Assembly: GCA_040954595.2 (NCBI GenBank)
Contig: CM082584.2
Location: forward strand, 11,656,001 to 11,720,000
Reading direction: 5' to 3'
DNA length: 64,000 nt
From: Balanoglossus misakiensis
Taxonomy: Eukaryota > Hemichordata
This document shows positions 11,731 to 24,548 of this stretch, in pieces. The stretch's first letter is position 1; each line of letters begins with the position of its first letter. The notes under the pieces are model-generated. The model was not told where the DNA came from. It was given only the letters and a program-made list of their open reading frames with translations, and did no database searches. The position numbers were made by a program, and so were the translations under genes.

Positions 11731-14700
11731 GTGCAGTACAGCAGAGTTATCATTTACATCCAAATGGGGAAAAAACCCTGAAGCTGTACTTTAAGAATCA
11801 CTGCACAGCTACCAAAGCCCTGTAATTGTCATTCAAGCCGTGAACAATACTGGCATAAGCTGGTGTGTTCTCGACTCCGGCAAAGAAAAACCAGTCACCT
11901 GACAAGCTTGCCATTTGCAGGTTGCTTCTCGCAAATAAAAAAGTTGACACGAGGACCTTAGACACATGAACACATGCCTGTGCAATCTACCAACATCAGA
12001 CTTTGGTGGGAAAAGACTAAAATGAAACAGAAAAGTAAATGCAATATATTTGATGGTCAGGGAGATAAATTTGATGGTCTTAAATATGCATGTCTCTGAA
12101 CAAAAGTCTCGCACACCATCTTATGGACACTCAACGCCCGGCTGATATCTCTGCTGTTATTAAACACACTAATATAAATTATATTAACCTAGTTTTCATT
12201 TCAATAAAAATTACAACTTCAGTCGTTCATTCATTCATCGGATTGGGAAAAGCGCTCGGAATGGGCCTTGTACTAAATGTCCTCAGGCTACCACTTAAAA
12301 AAATAGAAACTGAAAATTAACAGAAAAAACTCTATTTTCACAAATGGTATTAGACTGTTGAACTCTGACCCAGAATCATTTACTTGCATGAAGACAGTGT
12401 CAGTTGGGAAGGATGTAAGATGGAATGTTTTTATTTGGTAGCTGGAGTGACATGCAATGAGGACTGTGGTACCATGATTTTATTCTCTCAGAAGTATTCA
12501 TCTTTATATTCTGGTATTCTGAATAAACCATAGAACACTACCCTTATAGTTACAATTTCAAAACTTTCATTCGCTTCTATCTTCACAGACCATTTTTCTA
12601 CTTTTCAGAAATAATTGCCATTTTTCTCCACTTTCCCAGCATGCAGTGCACTCATCATTCAAATCAAGTGCACATTTCATCTGGTATTAAATGTGAACAA
12701 GTTTCTGGGTGAAACTATAGTATATAATGTGATATCAAAATTTCAGACATGATCCCTGGCATAATAAAATAAAATGTTACAATAAAGACAAATTTGATAA
12801 TTGTTATCTTTGAATGAAATTCATTAATAAGATTAGCCAAGTCATTATAATTATATCTAATTGGACTAATTGGATTAAACAGCTGATAACTTGAATTGTG
12901 TTCTGTATGGTGGTATGATCAGATTTTGCAAATATTTTGTTTTAATGATTGGATGACGGGAATAGTAATTAAGACATCAGAGACACAAAACATCAAGGAC
13001 TTGACAGAATCTCTTGTGAGCATTGAAAAGCACATCGAGTAAGGTATACATGATCTGCCTTTTTTATACATGAAACAGTGACTATTTATATGTGTGTGTG
13101 TATGTTTGTGTTCCCAAACACAAGGGCACTCCATGTGGGTGTATAGTACACTGTATAAGTTCCCCAACAATCACCGGCGATCGGTTGGCAACAATTCATT
13201 GGCAAGCTTAATGATTGAAGCAGTGGGGCCACCTGCCGTGCCGTTTTTGGCGTGCAACAATAGGAACCATTGCCAGTCAACTTATTGAATTCCAACAATA
13301 TAAGATAGCCCGGAGGCTAGGATTATTCCGACTACGACTGCAGAGCGCCGTGATTTTCGCTCAATATCCACAATCAAAGGGAAAGCGGCAGTTCTCCCCG
13401 TGCGACGCACATCCCTAATAGCGTTGAACGCACCCGCTCTACCAACACATTTTCTCACAGCCTCGTCGCTTGTTTCCTTATCAAAACTACTACCGCAAGC
13501 ACCCAGGTGATTGTATCTTTTCCGGTAGAATTTCTTTTTCCTGACAAAGCCCGGAATGCACGTTGATGGAAATTTCAGTTGTTGTGGCAACTGAGAGATA
13601 CAATGCATTGCACAAATAAACTGTGAAGTTCACAAAGTTACATATAATTAAGTCAATATTTTTTTCCAGAAAAAAATGTATATCTGTGATTTCTGTTGAA
13701 TTCTAGCCAATGACAGATTTTCACAGGGACTGCCACATAGTCATTCGAAGAATATCCATGCCAATTTAAACATATATGGAGATATGTAAATTAGGGGTGA
13801 TTGTACGCCTTTAATAACCTTCCCTGGTACCAGCCCCAGTATTTTCTTATTAAAACCTGGAGGAAAATTATACAGACAGATCTCATGAATTCACCAGTGA
13901 CTCCATGTGTCTGTTTATATTGCATGTGTCTGTGCTTGTAATAGCAATGTTGTGCAAACAGCGGCAATTCCACCTTTTATAGAAATTCAACAGCAAGCGT
14001 ATACAATTACTACATTAGCATCGCATTTTAAAAGTAAAATGAAGTTCTAGATGTCCTACTTTCAGATTTGATTAATTTGTGCAAATCAGTCTTAACCCAG
14101 ATTATAACATTTAGACATCTCCATAAGGTTTTGCTTTCATTTCTAGCTATGTACATGTGTATTGGTATGTGATATAATTATGGCTGGAACGAAAAGATTT
14201 TCAGTAGAAGAGAAATAAACAATAATGATGTGAACTTTGAGTAATTTAAAAATTATCACACATTTGAGAAATTCGGCCCTATGTTTCTAGAACCTGTTCC
14301 ATTTATACATACATATATACTTGTTGACTATACTATATATACAGAAGGGGAATAATTTCTCTGCCTCAAAGATACAAACAGGAGTCAATATTTTCCCAGC
14401 TGGGTTCGTAATTCTACCAAACACCCAGACTCTCATTTAGTATTTAAATTTACACAGTACACGGCAAAATGGGAGAGAGAAAAACATTCCATCGGAATAC
14501 TATTACCCTTTCTATGGATTTCAGGATAGTAATTTCGAGTGAAAATTCCTTCAATTTTGATTTAATTCCCATGTGAGAGACTTCTATGAAATATGAATCT
14601 GCCGTTTATGTTCATTCTGATTATTTTTGCCAGGGGAAATTATTTCTCGAAGCAATATTCTGCTGTTTTTTTTCAGACTGTTGACATCAGAGCTTACATT

Positions 14701-16787
14701 TTAGATCCTGCCGCATATACTACGTGTAGCATGATCACCCAAAGTTCACTGTCCCAACCCCTAATTTATTTGCAAATGGAATAGTCCAGCTGCAATTCAA
14801 CATTAAAGAACATTCCACTTTTGGGAGTAGACAGGGAATTTCTTGGTGAGAGGTCACCATCAAAATTATCATGCCATCACATCAGCAACCTTTATATGCA
14901 AAACAAGGGATAGATGGACAAATGTGGATTTTAAAATAAACTTGACATTTCAAGATCTGCTTTAGGGGCACCTTGTTCATCAGCTTTATCTAAACGCAAG
15001 ATAAGTATCTCAGAGGAAGACAGAGACTTTACACCACATATACTGTGTAGACAAAAATAACAATACAGGAAACAGGGATTGAAAACTACCCAATAAAACC
15101 GTGTACACAAACAAGAATTATTTGTGAGATTCAATCTTTGGTTTGTGACTGATTGTACTTTGTGTAGAAAACCCATCCACATATCATCAAAATATTTCTC
15201 ACTCAAATCAACATGAATTCTAATTTTAACTTAGCAAAAAAAAAGAGAAATCAGATAATCTCTCGATTCAGATGCAAATGACAACAGTGATCCAAAAATA
15301 CAACCTACGCATATCAGTTGTTTTACGATGCACCATCTAGCGGTATGACTTGAATTTCACAGTAATACAACGACAGTGAAACTGTAACACACTGATGAAT
15401 CTTCTTGAGAATTTAGAATTACAAAAAAAGGGCAAGCTTGATTAAAATTCTTGGAAAACATTCATTTCACGGGAATAATACTTGGAATTTGAATTTCAAA
15501 TTGTGACATTTGAAACCATCTGAATTGATGGATTGCGGATCTATATGAAATTCAAGATGATGAAACTGGCAGATACGGAATCCCACAAAAATTCTATCGC
15601 AAACATCTCGCTGTATTCCTGTCTTCGGCATTTGTTATCATTAGCGGAGAAAAAGACGCTGTCTTTCTTTAAAGTATGATGGAATTTTCTGAAGGGCAAA
15701 GGTTTTCGCCACACTTTGACTCCTTCATTATGAGTGGAAATTTTTAGATATTGACGTTATTTATACAAAACCCAAATTAATATCAGAGTGGGACAAGAGG
15801 AATGGGGCTAGCCGGGTGGACCCTCTCGGGCAAGGCACGGCAACCGCACAAGAAATTCAATACACTTAAGCGGGAAAATTTAATTTGATTGGCCTCATAG
15901 GCAGATGAGATTGGGTTCTGCGACTAATCCGTTGCACCAGCCCTACATTCTATAACATATTCACAGACGCTTGCCATTTACGTCGATCGTTTGTGTCTTC
16001 TCAAAAGGCACTGAAATCAACATAGAGATGTTACCGGTGGCCCTTTACGCTCAGACAACACACGATTGAAATTCAGGACGTTTCTCCCCCCGTATATTTC
16101 ATTCTAAGCCGCTTTAATCAAATGACGTAGGTATTTTTCATGTGGACGTCTGAAAACTGTCCCGGCGCTACAAGTCACATTTTATCATCAGCGTCCAGCA
16201 ACGCGCCGTGTCCCATGCATCATTTCCGAGCCATTATTTCCAAATTACTGTTCAACGGAATTAATTGCGCATTGTTTAATTACCCACGTTTAACATGAGC
16301 GTGCAAACAACATGGCGGCCGAACGACAAAGTACATCATTGTTGGGATGTGGGCTACCTAGCTCACAAAACTAGAGCCTAGTACACTATATGCATTGCTT
16401 GAAAATTAATGAACGCTGCTACAAGCGCGGCACGCACTGATCTGAATTTTTTGCGACAACAACACCGTGACTAATTGAATTTTGCCCCCAGAAGATAGCG
16501 GCTTATGAAATCCCAAATAACTGCAAGAAATTGCCATTGATCCCGGAAATCCCAATATTGTTTTAGAAATATTGATTTCAGATAATGGGGAGGGTGCAAC
16601 ATTTAATAACGACACCACCTGAGCATATACCGCCAACCCATGGATCAGTACTCACAGGACTTTCTGAGAATTAAGCGACTGTAGTGATAGTTGTTTTTTC
16701 AAAACAGACGTTACATAGTGCGATGCAGAAACATGCAGTCGTACTGTCGGTCGAGCAGTCATGTTCTTCAAGAGAGACACTGCCAAA

Positions 16788-16940
16788 GTCATACGGCCAT
16801 ACAAACAGATGGTGCAGACAACAAACAGACAACAGTCACATGACCAGACAGCCCCATTATAAGACAAGCAGTAACACAGCCCCTCCAAAAGACACACAGT
16901 CCATGCAAACCCAACCAGCACACAGTCACACGGCCAGGCA
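16788..16940 (+). repeat. decayed low-copy repeat with a GTCACACGGCCAG-like unit
   Basis: The unit appears as GTCATACGGCCATACAAACA (16788), GTCACATGACCAGACA (16835) and GTCACACGGCCAGGCA (16925), set in CA-rich, G-poor sequence up to about 16985. Spacing is irregular. It looks like a degenerate minisatellite; no function is apparent. Confidence 0.4.
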
Positions 16941-17626
16941 TGCACAGACACAGTCTAGTCTCACGGACAAGAGCACAGCTCAATGAAAACAAATGTATCT
17001 TCATTTGGGGCAATGTCCCTGGTAAATGAAATTACCATGCCCTAGGTTATTACCTACATGCTGAGTGCAGACTGAATAATGTCTCAAATATTAAGATTAC
17101 TAGCCGGTTTAAGCACAATCAAGCCAACACAATAACACACTTCGGTGTCTGTCAGCCAGCACCTGCCAAGCGATTATTCAAATAAACAGTGACATAGTTA
17201 CCTTTGCACTAGATGTATGCAAAATTCTGGACGCAATTTATGATTTAAAGACTAAGCTCTGTCTCCCCCGTGTCAAAGTCAAATTTTCTTTCCATTTATT
17301 TACATTTCCAAGGTGTTGACTTTCTGTACTTGCTGATTTTTGAAAACATATTCTCGTTTATCACCATTGTGAAGGAAATTAGGTTGACCGTCCGAGTATT
17401 AATAATTTTGCTCCATCTAGCAAGAGCGATGTGCTCATTAACAAAACACCACAACAGCAACTAACATAGATATGACATTTAATGAGAGAAAATTTCACTT
17501 CTCTGTTTACTAAATTTCAAAATCAATGATCAACCTGTTCAATTCTGTTATGTCAAAGTTGGGGCCGTACAGCATAACTCAAACCCTGCCACAAAATGCA
17601 CCTGTGTAATTTGAATCTTCATTTTT

Positions 17627-17671
17627 GAGAGAGAGAGAGAGACAGAGAGAGAGAGAAGGAAGGAGAGAGAC
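17627..17671. repeat. (GA)n microsatellite, interrupted
   Basis: GA dinucleotides with C and AAGG interruptions over about 45 bp. Confidence 0.9.
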
Positions 17672-20600
17672 ACGTCTATAAGTCTCTGTCAATGTACATC
17701 TTGAATTTTGAGACTGTATTTGCATGGATTAAACAGATTTCAAGGATATTGTTGATTATTGCTGGCAGAACTCAACACCCAATTTGACTTTACAGCAACA
17801 ACCGTATTAAAACAGCAACCTTTGACACTGACCAGATTTCTTGACTTTGGAAATTTCACGGTTGATTCGCTGTGATTTCTCAGACCGACACCAAAAACTG
17901 AGCATTCACATAGCATTCTTTGCCTCTGTTTTTTTTCCACAACCGTATTCCGTAAATAAGTCAGAAAATACAGTTTTGTTGAGGTTATGATCTTTCGGGT
18001 TTGCAAGATTGGTTGATTTTTTACGTCAAACCAGACAGAAACTACGAAGGAAATATTTTCTGACCAGTAAAAAAGCAATCAAGTGGGTAAATCTATGTTA
18101 ATTACCAAGTTAATAAATCAAACTTTATGCCATTTACATACAAAACTGGAAGCTGTTTTATGTTCTGTGTCCTACGGTGCATTTGGCGCCAGTTTTGCCA
18201 TTAGTCTGCTCGCATGACGAACATAAAAAAATTTCAAACTTTTTTTCACCTGAAAATCGTTGTCATGGAGGTTTTCTTCAGACGAGATTTCTATTCAACT
18301 GCAAAGGACATGTTGACATCAAAATTTAAAAAAAATTGGCAAAAGAGGGGCGAAAGTGGTTTATTTTTAAGTTGGCAAAGAGGGAGAATAATTTGTATTT
18401 CAGATAGTTGGTTGTGAGAGACAGCCAAATGGGAGTGAGGTGAGAGTTGTTGTAGATCAGTAAAGTAATTATCCGTAGACTGTCATTATCCAAGGGTCTA
18501 ATGGCAGTTTTCACATTGAATACATAAGTATCCACACCTACAATGTAACTACTCTGCCCTTCAGGTCACAGTTTTGTTCCTCGTTAAAAATTTCAGTCTT
18601 TTTTTTCTCTCTCTCTCCGACCAGTGACGTAACAGACACACTATGTACTGAGTGCGAGTGTGCGCGCAGTGTTTGGAGGTGAAACAAGCTGTCTACCAAA
18701 AGTGCAAATTTTCTTGCGATCGATCAATACTGGAAATAAATATATACACAGAGAATGCCTTCACACTGGTGGAACAACTGGGCTGGTGCACCTTCTGCAG
18801 TCAAATCTCGCTCTATTCATGTATGCGTGGTCCCTACGTATACGATCTCCATGGCAACGACATATTCTTTACAATATTTCAGGGAGTTGGGAGATCATTA
18901 AATTTCACAAGTTGTAAGTCTCGACTAATAAGACGTGCTAAAGACATCTCCTTGGCGATATATTGTTTCTTTAACACTGCCTGGCAGTAAATCTTTCTGT
19001 CCAACATAGATTTGGTGCACTATGCAGGATTTCCCAAAGGAATGTTTCGATTTGCTTTCGCGTCTAACATTATCTGAGCAATTGCAGTGTGGAATACATA
19101 TATACATCCACTAGCAGGTGACGTAGATTCTCCACTACAAATAAAACTTTCATGTGGCAATGTGTGCGCATGACATGATAAATAGCTCCGGCGATTCGTC
19201 AAGAATACAGCTTTTTGAGGTTTGGAAATAGTAAATCCGGCGGTTTTAGTCTGGCGTAAGCTGCACCTGTGGCCTTTTCTGAATAGAAGCGTGAGAGGGT
19301 GGGAGTGGCGCGATCCTCCCTCTGTATTCATGATTCTGCCCCCTTGACAGATCGCTCTGATCGCGCCGTACTACGTATACGCACGGCGGATGTGCATGCA
19401 TATATGAGAACGGGCGAAATACGCACGCGTATGCATGCACAGCTGCCTGACAAGGCCAAGCGCAAGCATTTGTCGGAGATAGTTGACCGCGATACCTGTT
19501 TGTGCCAGCCCTCTCTCTCTCTCCTTCCATGCTCCCATTAATTATTCAAGCATCGTCCGACTACGGTAAAACAAGCAGAGTGTTCTCGCTTCATCGTTAT
19601 GATACAAATGTATATCGTTCCACGGACACAATCTTCATCTTGAGGCAGCTGCTTCCTCCTGCCTACATTAGAATAAATCTTAACCTACTTAAGTCATGTT
19701 GGCTGAAAAGAAACCAAGCGGCAAAGGCCTGCCTAATAACTATACCATTAATATTTCTATAGGGGGTACAAGCCAATAACAGGAAGCCAGCCGTAACAAA
19801 GTGAAAAGGGACAATTTTTCTCACATACAAAAAAAAGTGACAGTCCCAATACAGGGTTTTAATTAGGAAGAAAAAAATCCACAAATATTTCCCGTCCCTA
19901 CATCCCTGGAGATGCAATGTTTACTGCGACAGTTGCTATCCTTATCGGGACAGCAGACATGTGACAAATCACAGTTATGCCCCTGTCTAGTCTCAGGCAA
20001 AACATTTCTGTCACATGAAATCAAAGCTGTGGCATTCATCTGCAGATGACAGACAGACACTTTTGTTCAACAGCACACATTTGAGGTTCCCCTTTTAATA
20101 CTTGGACTCCATTCACAAAATAAAAGGACGCACAAGAGAAAGGATATTAATTTTGGCAGCCTCTCAATTTCTTTCATGTGTACCCTTTCTCTGTCAAAAT
20201 TCATTACGCAAAAACCTACATCCAAAAAATAAAAACTTGATCAGAGTAGCTTTTTATGATCTCGATGGGTAAATAAAAAATCCCTTTCCATTGAGATATT
20301 ATTGATTTCCACAATGGTGTCTGACTAAAATTGAAAGTAATTCTGTTGTCTTCACTTTTATCATCTTTGCAGAAGTACATGTATATAGAACACACCAACC
20401 TGGAAATTTTAGGGCTCAGTCATATTACAGTTGAAGGGGGGTTTAAGGTGTAATATATGATTTGCAATGAGGTGTAGTGTATAGAGGAACATTGGTTGTG
20501 TATTTTCATATGGAAAAGGTGTATTTTCTTAGAAAAAATAAATCACACTGATCTTGAAAAGGCCATTAAGAGCAAAAATTGGTCAGATTTATCCACTGAG

Positions 20601-23600
20601 ATTCTTTGTTATGGCACGTTCGACTCATGTCATGAATTGCAAAGCCCAACAAAGGAAACAAATAGTTGGATATATAGTCCACGGATAAATACACTGAATG
20701 AAACTTGACTCTAATACCATCTGATTGGAAATCTCCAAAGAAATACAGTTGGACAGCCATGAAAGAGCGTTTTCATGGCTTTGTTCAATTGAGATGTTGA
20801 TTGGACTATAAAACCTGTCTCGCCGAAATGTAATTTCATACAATATTCGGTCGGTGTATTTCCATAAGTAAACCCCATCCCCTGTCAACAGGGCTTGCCA
20901 CATATTATGCTATTATGACGCCCGGTCTGTATCGGCAGAAAAGTTGGACTGTTTGGCATAATCTCATTTGACAATCTATCACATCCAATCACTTGTGCAC
21001 AAATCCAATCTACTGTCAGCTTAAACAGACAACCTTATACAACAATCTCCTCCAGATCTCCCTCCCCCCCACCCCTTTCTCTGTTAAGTCACACCACCTA
21101 CACTTACTGTATTATCAACACAAAAGAAAATCTCTGTTTAATGGGTAACAGAGTAAAATCGCACAGAGGGCTTTTTTCCATAGAAGCAGCAGAGTCGGGT
21201 ATTTTTTTCTTCTAGCAAAGGTTTCTTTTCATGCACTAGGGGTATATTGGCTTTTAGAGTATTGGTATTGTCGCTGCACTTTAATAAGATATGACATAAT
21301 TGACAGGTACAGCCAGTGCTGTGGCATTTCTTGTTAAACCGCTCTGCACAATTCTTTTTTCTTCTCCCCCCACCCCACAAACACCCAAAACGAATAACTT
21401 TTAACAAAAGCACAACAAATCTAAACTGTTTTCCACAACGGAAAATCAAAGTTCAAGGCTAAAGGGGATCCCTGTGGATAGACATTGCGATGCAGAAATT
21501 CATGAAGAAATCCCGTTCTACGTTCCTTCACCCCATCAACCAGACTAGCTCTGAGCCATTTCTACAAAGACTGATTACTCACTCGACAGAGAAAAAAACT
21601 TAATAAGTTTTGTCAGATACAGTTGAAAGTGACAAAATACAAGCTTTTAGTTGTAATAAAGTGGGCCATGCAATATCAATGCCGGTCGCTGGTAAAAAAA
21701 AATGTAGTGTGAATATATTCCTGGGGGGAATAAATCACGGTAGTGTGCAGATTACCATGAATAATTCCTTTCTAGTTATGTGTATGCATGAGATAAGTCC
21801 ATAAACATTACAGCTTACTATTCTCACAAGTGCTGTGGCTCAGCTAAAAATTTTATGGAAATCGCGGGAAAATTTCAAAGCCTCATAACATGGAGCTGAC
21901 AGGAACAAACAGTTATCCGATGGATTGCTCTCCAAATGGGCGTCACTTGCCGTTTACTCTGCATGTCACTGAATTTTTATTGCTCGGCTAATTTCATGTC
22001 GGGGGAAATAAAAATGGCCACCACGTAATACCCACTCCTGTTTCTGATTTTCATATTATATAAAAAAAGAAACAACTACATTATGGCGGATGAATGGCAC
22101 TGAATCCATAAATTCCAAAATCAAATTTTTATTCTCGATGCCGTTTAATATTTACATCAAATATTGTAACTTTACGGCTGGTTTTATACGTCACTCTGCG
22201 TTAATCCCATCATCAGCAACTACTTTGGAAATTGCCAACCTCCCCACGCGCACATATCACAATAAATTTCAAACAATTTTCTCATAAACATTGGTATTAC
22301 AGCCGTGAAAATAATTTGTTTTGGTGCTTGGAAGGAATGGTCTGACAAGAATCACTGAAAACTGGTCAAAAATACAAAGTTGTTCAAATTTTGGCTGTTT
22401 TATTTTGTTACAAGACTAGAAACTTGTGGACTTTTATCTGATTGTGGCATGATGCCTACATTAAATCACATCAAAACAAAGGAGCTTCTACAAATGACAC
22501 TTCTTCACTTGAAGTCACTCCAAACTAATTTCCATCACTATATTCCATTCATTCCCGCATTACAGCCGCAGGAATATATCGCCAAGAGTTTGGCTCCGGA
22601 GTGGTAAAGTCTAAAGACTGAAGATTGCAACGCTTCGTTTTCTTAGTTTTATGTCTGTGTGGCAAACTCACTAAATTATAAAACACCAATTCAGGATGAT
22701 AGCAAAGCAAAGAAAGAAATGAGAACTTTCACGGTATGTAACTATCAATGGGTTTCACAAAGTGGAGACACTGAAATCAAATCAAAATTTTCTTTTAGTT
22801 TCAAAGTCTTGCCTCTTGGTTTCATATCTTTCGATTTTTCTTTCAGTTCTTTAATCTTTAATCTTAATATCTATCATTTAGTTCAAAAATTCATAGAAAG
22901 GAAAAGGGGTGCATTAAAAATAGCCACGCGACAACGATCACATATCATTATCAATAATGACTAATATTGATACAGATGGACTGATATTTCTGCAGAATTC
23001 ATCAGGTTTCAAGGCAAATGGAGTCTGAGATGACAATCCAAACAGGAGGAACAAAGAGTCTGGCCGACAAGAGCCAGAAAATATAAATGCAATTTCAGCA
23101 AGTGGAGCCACGGCTTTTTAGAGATACACAGCCACTGTCGCGGATTCTGCTGACACAGACGCAGAATCTAATAAAGGCCCTCCACAATTGATGTCACCGT
23201 GGCAGCCCGCCTAGAAAATGATACGATTTTGGTGGAAAAATGAAACCGTAATTGACATTTGCAAAAAAGTCTTTGACGTGATGTAATGTCATTTTACCGG
23301 AGCACACGCCGACCGACTGTGATAGCTGCGCGCACAGATTGCTGCCTGTGAGTGTTTGAATTGTACGTCTGGCAATAAAAACGACCAGAATCGCTCTCAA
23401 AATACAGAGGCGGTATCAAATGTCACCAAAATATGACATAAAGGTTGCCCAATAACGCTTGCCACTTTCAACCGCTGGCTTCTCTGTTTGTTTTCTGAAG
23501 AAGAGGGAAAAAATCACGAGAGCTGGGTTGTTGTAAAATATGGCCCTATGTTCTCCGTGGTTACCCTTGAAGTCACCGACAGTATGATGTATTAGTCAGT

Positions 23601-23760
23601 ACAGATGGCTGACTACCTGAAACCTTGCATACCCGTTTATTGTCATTATAAAATATCGCATCAATTTTAAACCTAATCAACTTTTATTTGAAATTTGAGA
23701 CAGAAACGAATTGGCAATTTTCACTCGTTCATTGTTAGACTCACTTTCTAATGTCCCGTT

Positions 23761-23807
23761 TCTCTCTCTGTCTCTCTCTCTCTGTATGTGTGTATCTGTG
23801 TGTGTGG
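23761..23807. repeat. (TC)n then (TG)n compound microsatellite
   Basis: TC repeats interrupted by TG change into TG repeats around 23786. A C homopolymer (23884-23894) lies 80 bp further on. Confidence 0.85.
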
Positions 23808-24241
23808 CAAGGACAATTTCAACATTTTCTCACTGTCCCTGCACAAAATTTACACTTGTTTTCAGTGCTTTAGCATGAACTAACCCCCCCCCCCATGCCC
23901 CCAAAGGTACAACATTCAGGCAGACAGTCAAATAGACTGAGACAATGTCTTATCACAGAACATGATCAAGCAAGGCTTAACAACCCCAACCCGTCTGGTG
24001 ATTGACTGACCCAACTCTCTCATTTTCACCGCTGGATCAAATCAACACCGCTTAAGCCCCTGATAGTAACCGCGTCTTGTGATCTTCTGGTGGATGAGTG
24101 TGTGTATTATCACTTTCTTAGTTCTCCCCTCTTTCTTTCTTTGTCCATCATTATGAACTTAATTTCCAAATCTGTGTAGCAAAGATATCAATCAGTATAG
24201 CCCGAAGCTGAGTAAATATCGGCAAGCAGGGAGTTGGGAAA

Positions 24242-24548
24242 GCTGAGTCATATGCGCCAAGCGCCAAGTAATAAAAAAAAGTTTGTAGAGTTGTTGAAGT
24301 GTAAATGATCAGATGAGTCAGCATATATTAAGGAAGTTTGGCGGCCGATGAATGTTGGTGAGGTGACTATAGCTGCGTAATCCGCCCCGTCTTTCGTCTC
24401 TTCCCCCGAAAGCTTACGGCATCGTTCACAATTCTCACGGTGAGTAATTGTTTTGCACTGGTGACTAGGTTGAAGGTTTGTTCGTCATAACGTTTGATGG
24501 TTGGTGACGGGTGGGAAAAAATGAGTGATGAGTTTTGCTGAGTCAGCA
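24242..24548. promoter_or_regulatory. cluster of Maf/AP-1 bZIP sites including a perfect T-MARE
   Basis: TGAGTCA occurs at 24244-24250 (within GCTGAGTCA), at 24314-24320 (within ATGAGTCAGCA) and inside TGCTGAGTCAGCA at 24536-24548. The last is the full 13-bp palindromic T-MARE recognised by Maf homodimers or Maf/CNC (Nrf, NF-E2, Bach) heterodimers. Three sites in about 305 bp, one of them full length, is far above chance. A splice-donor-like CGGTGAGTAA lies near 24438. No coding exon was found. A candidate enhancer or promoter; the function is inferred. Confidence 0.45.

Larger units (their letters stand above)
10080..16787. other. noncoding desert segment
   Basis: No gene is recognised. It contains a CTCF-like core (10435), an X-box-like motif (11236) and the CA/CT microsatellite (11642-11730). 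Sequence around 16,180-16,320 is less AT-biased and carries AATTACTG, TTAATTGCGC and TTTAATTACCC words, again conserved-element-like. Otherwise AT-rich and featureless to the eye. Confidence 0.6.
16950..24241. other. noncoding desert segment
   Basis: No gene is recognised. It contains microsatellites at 17627 and 23761, a C tract at 23884, and a CpG-rich alternating purine-pyrimidine stretch at about 19358-19445. The longest open frames (about 112 codons) show no domain. Confidence 0.6.
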
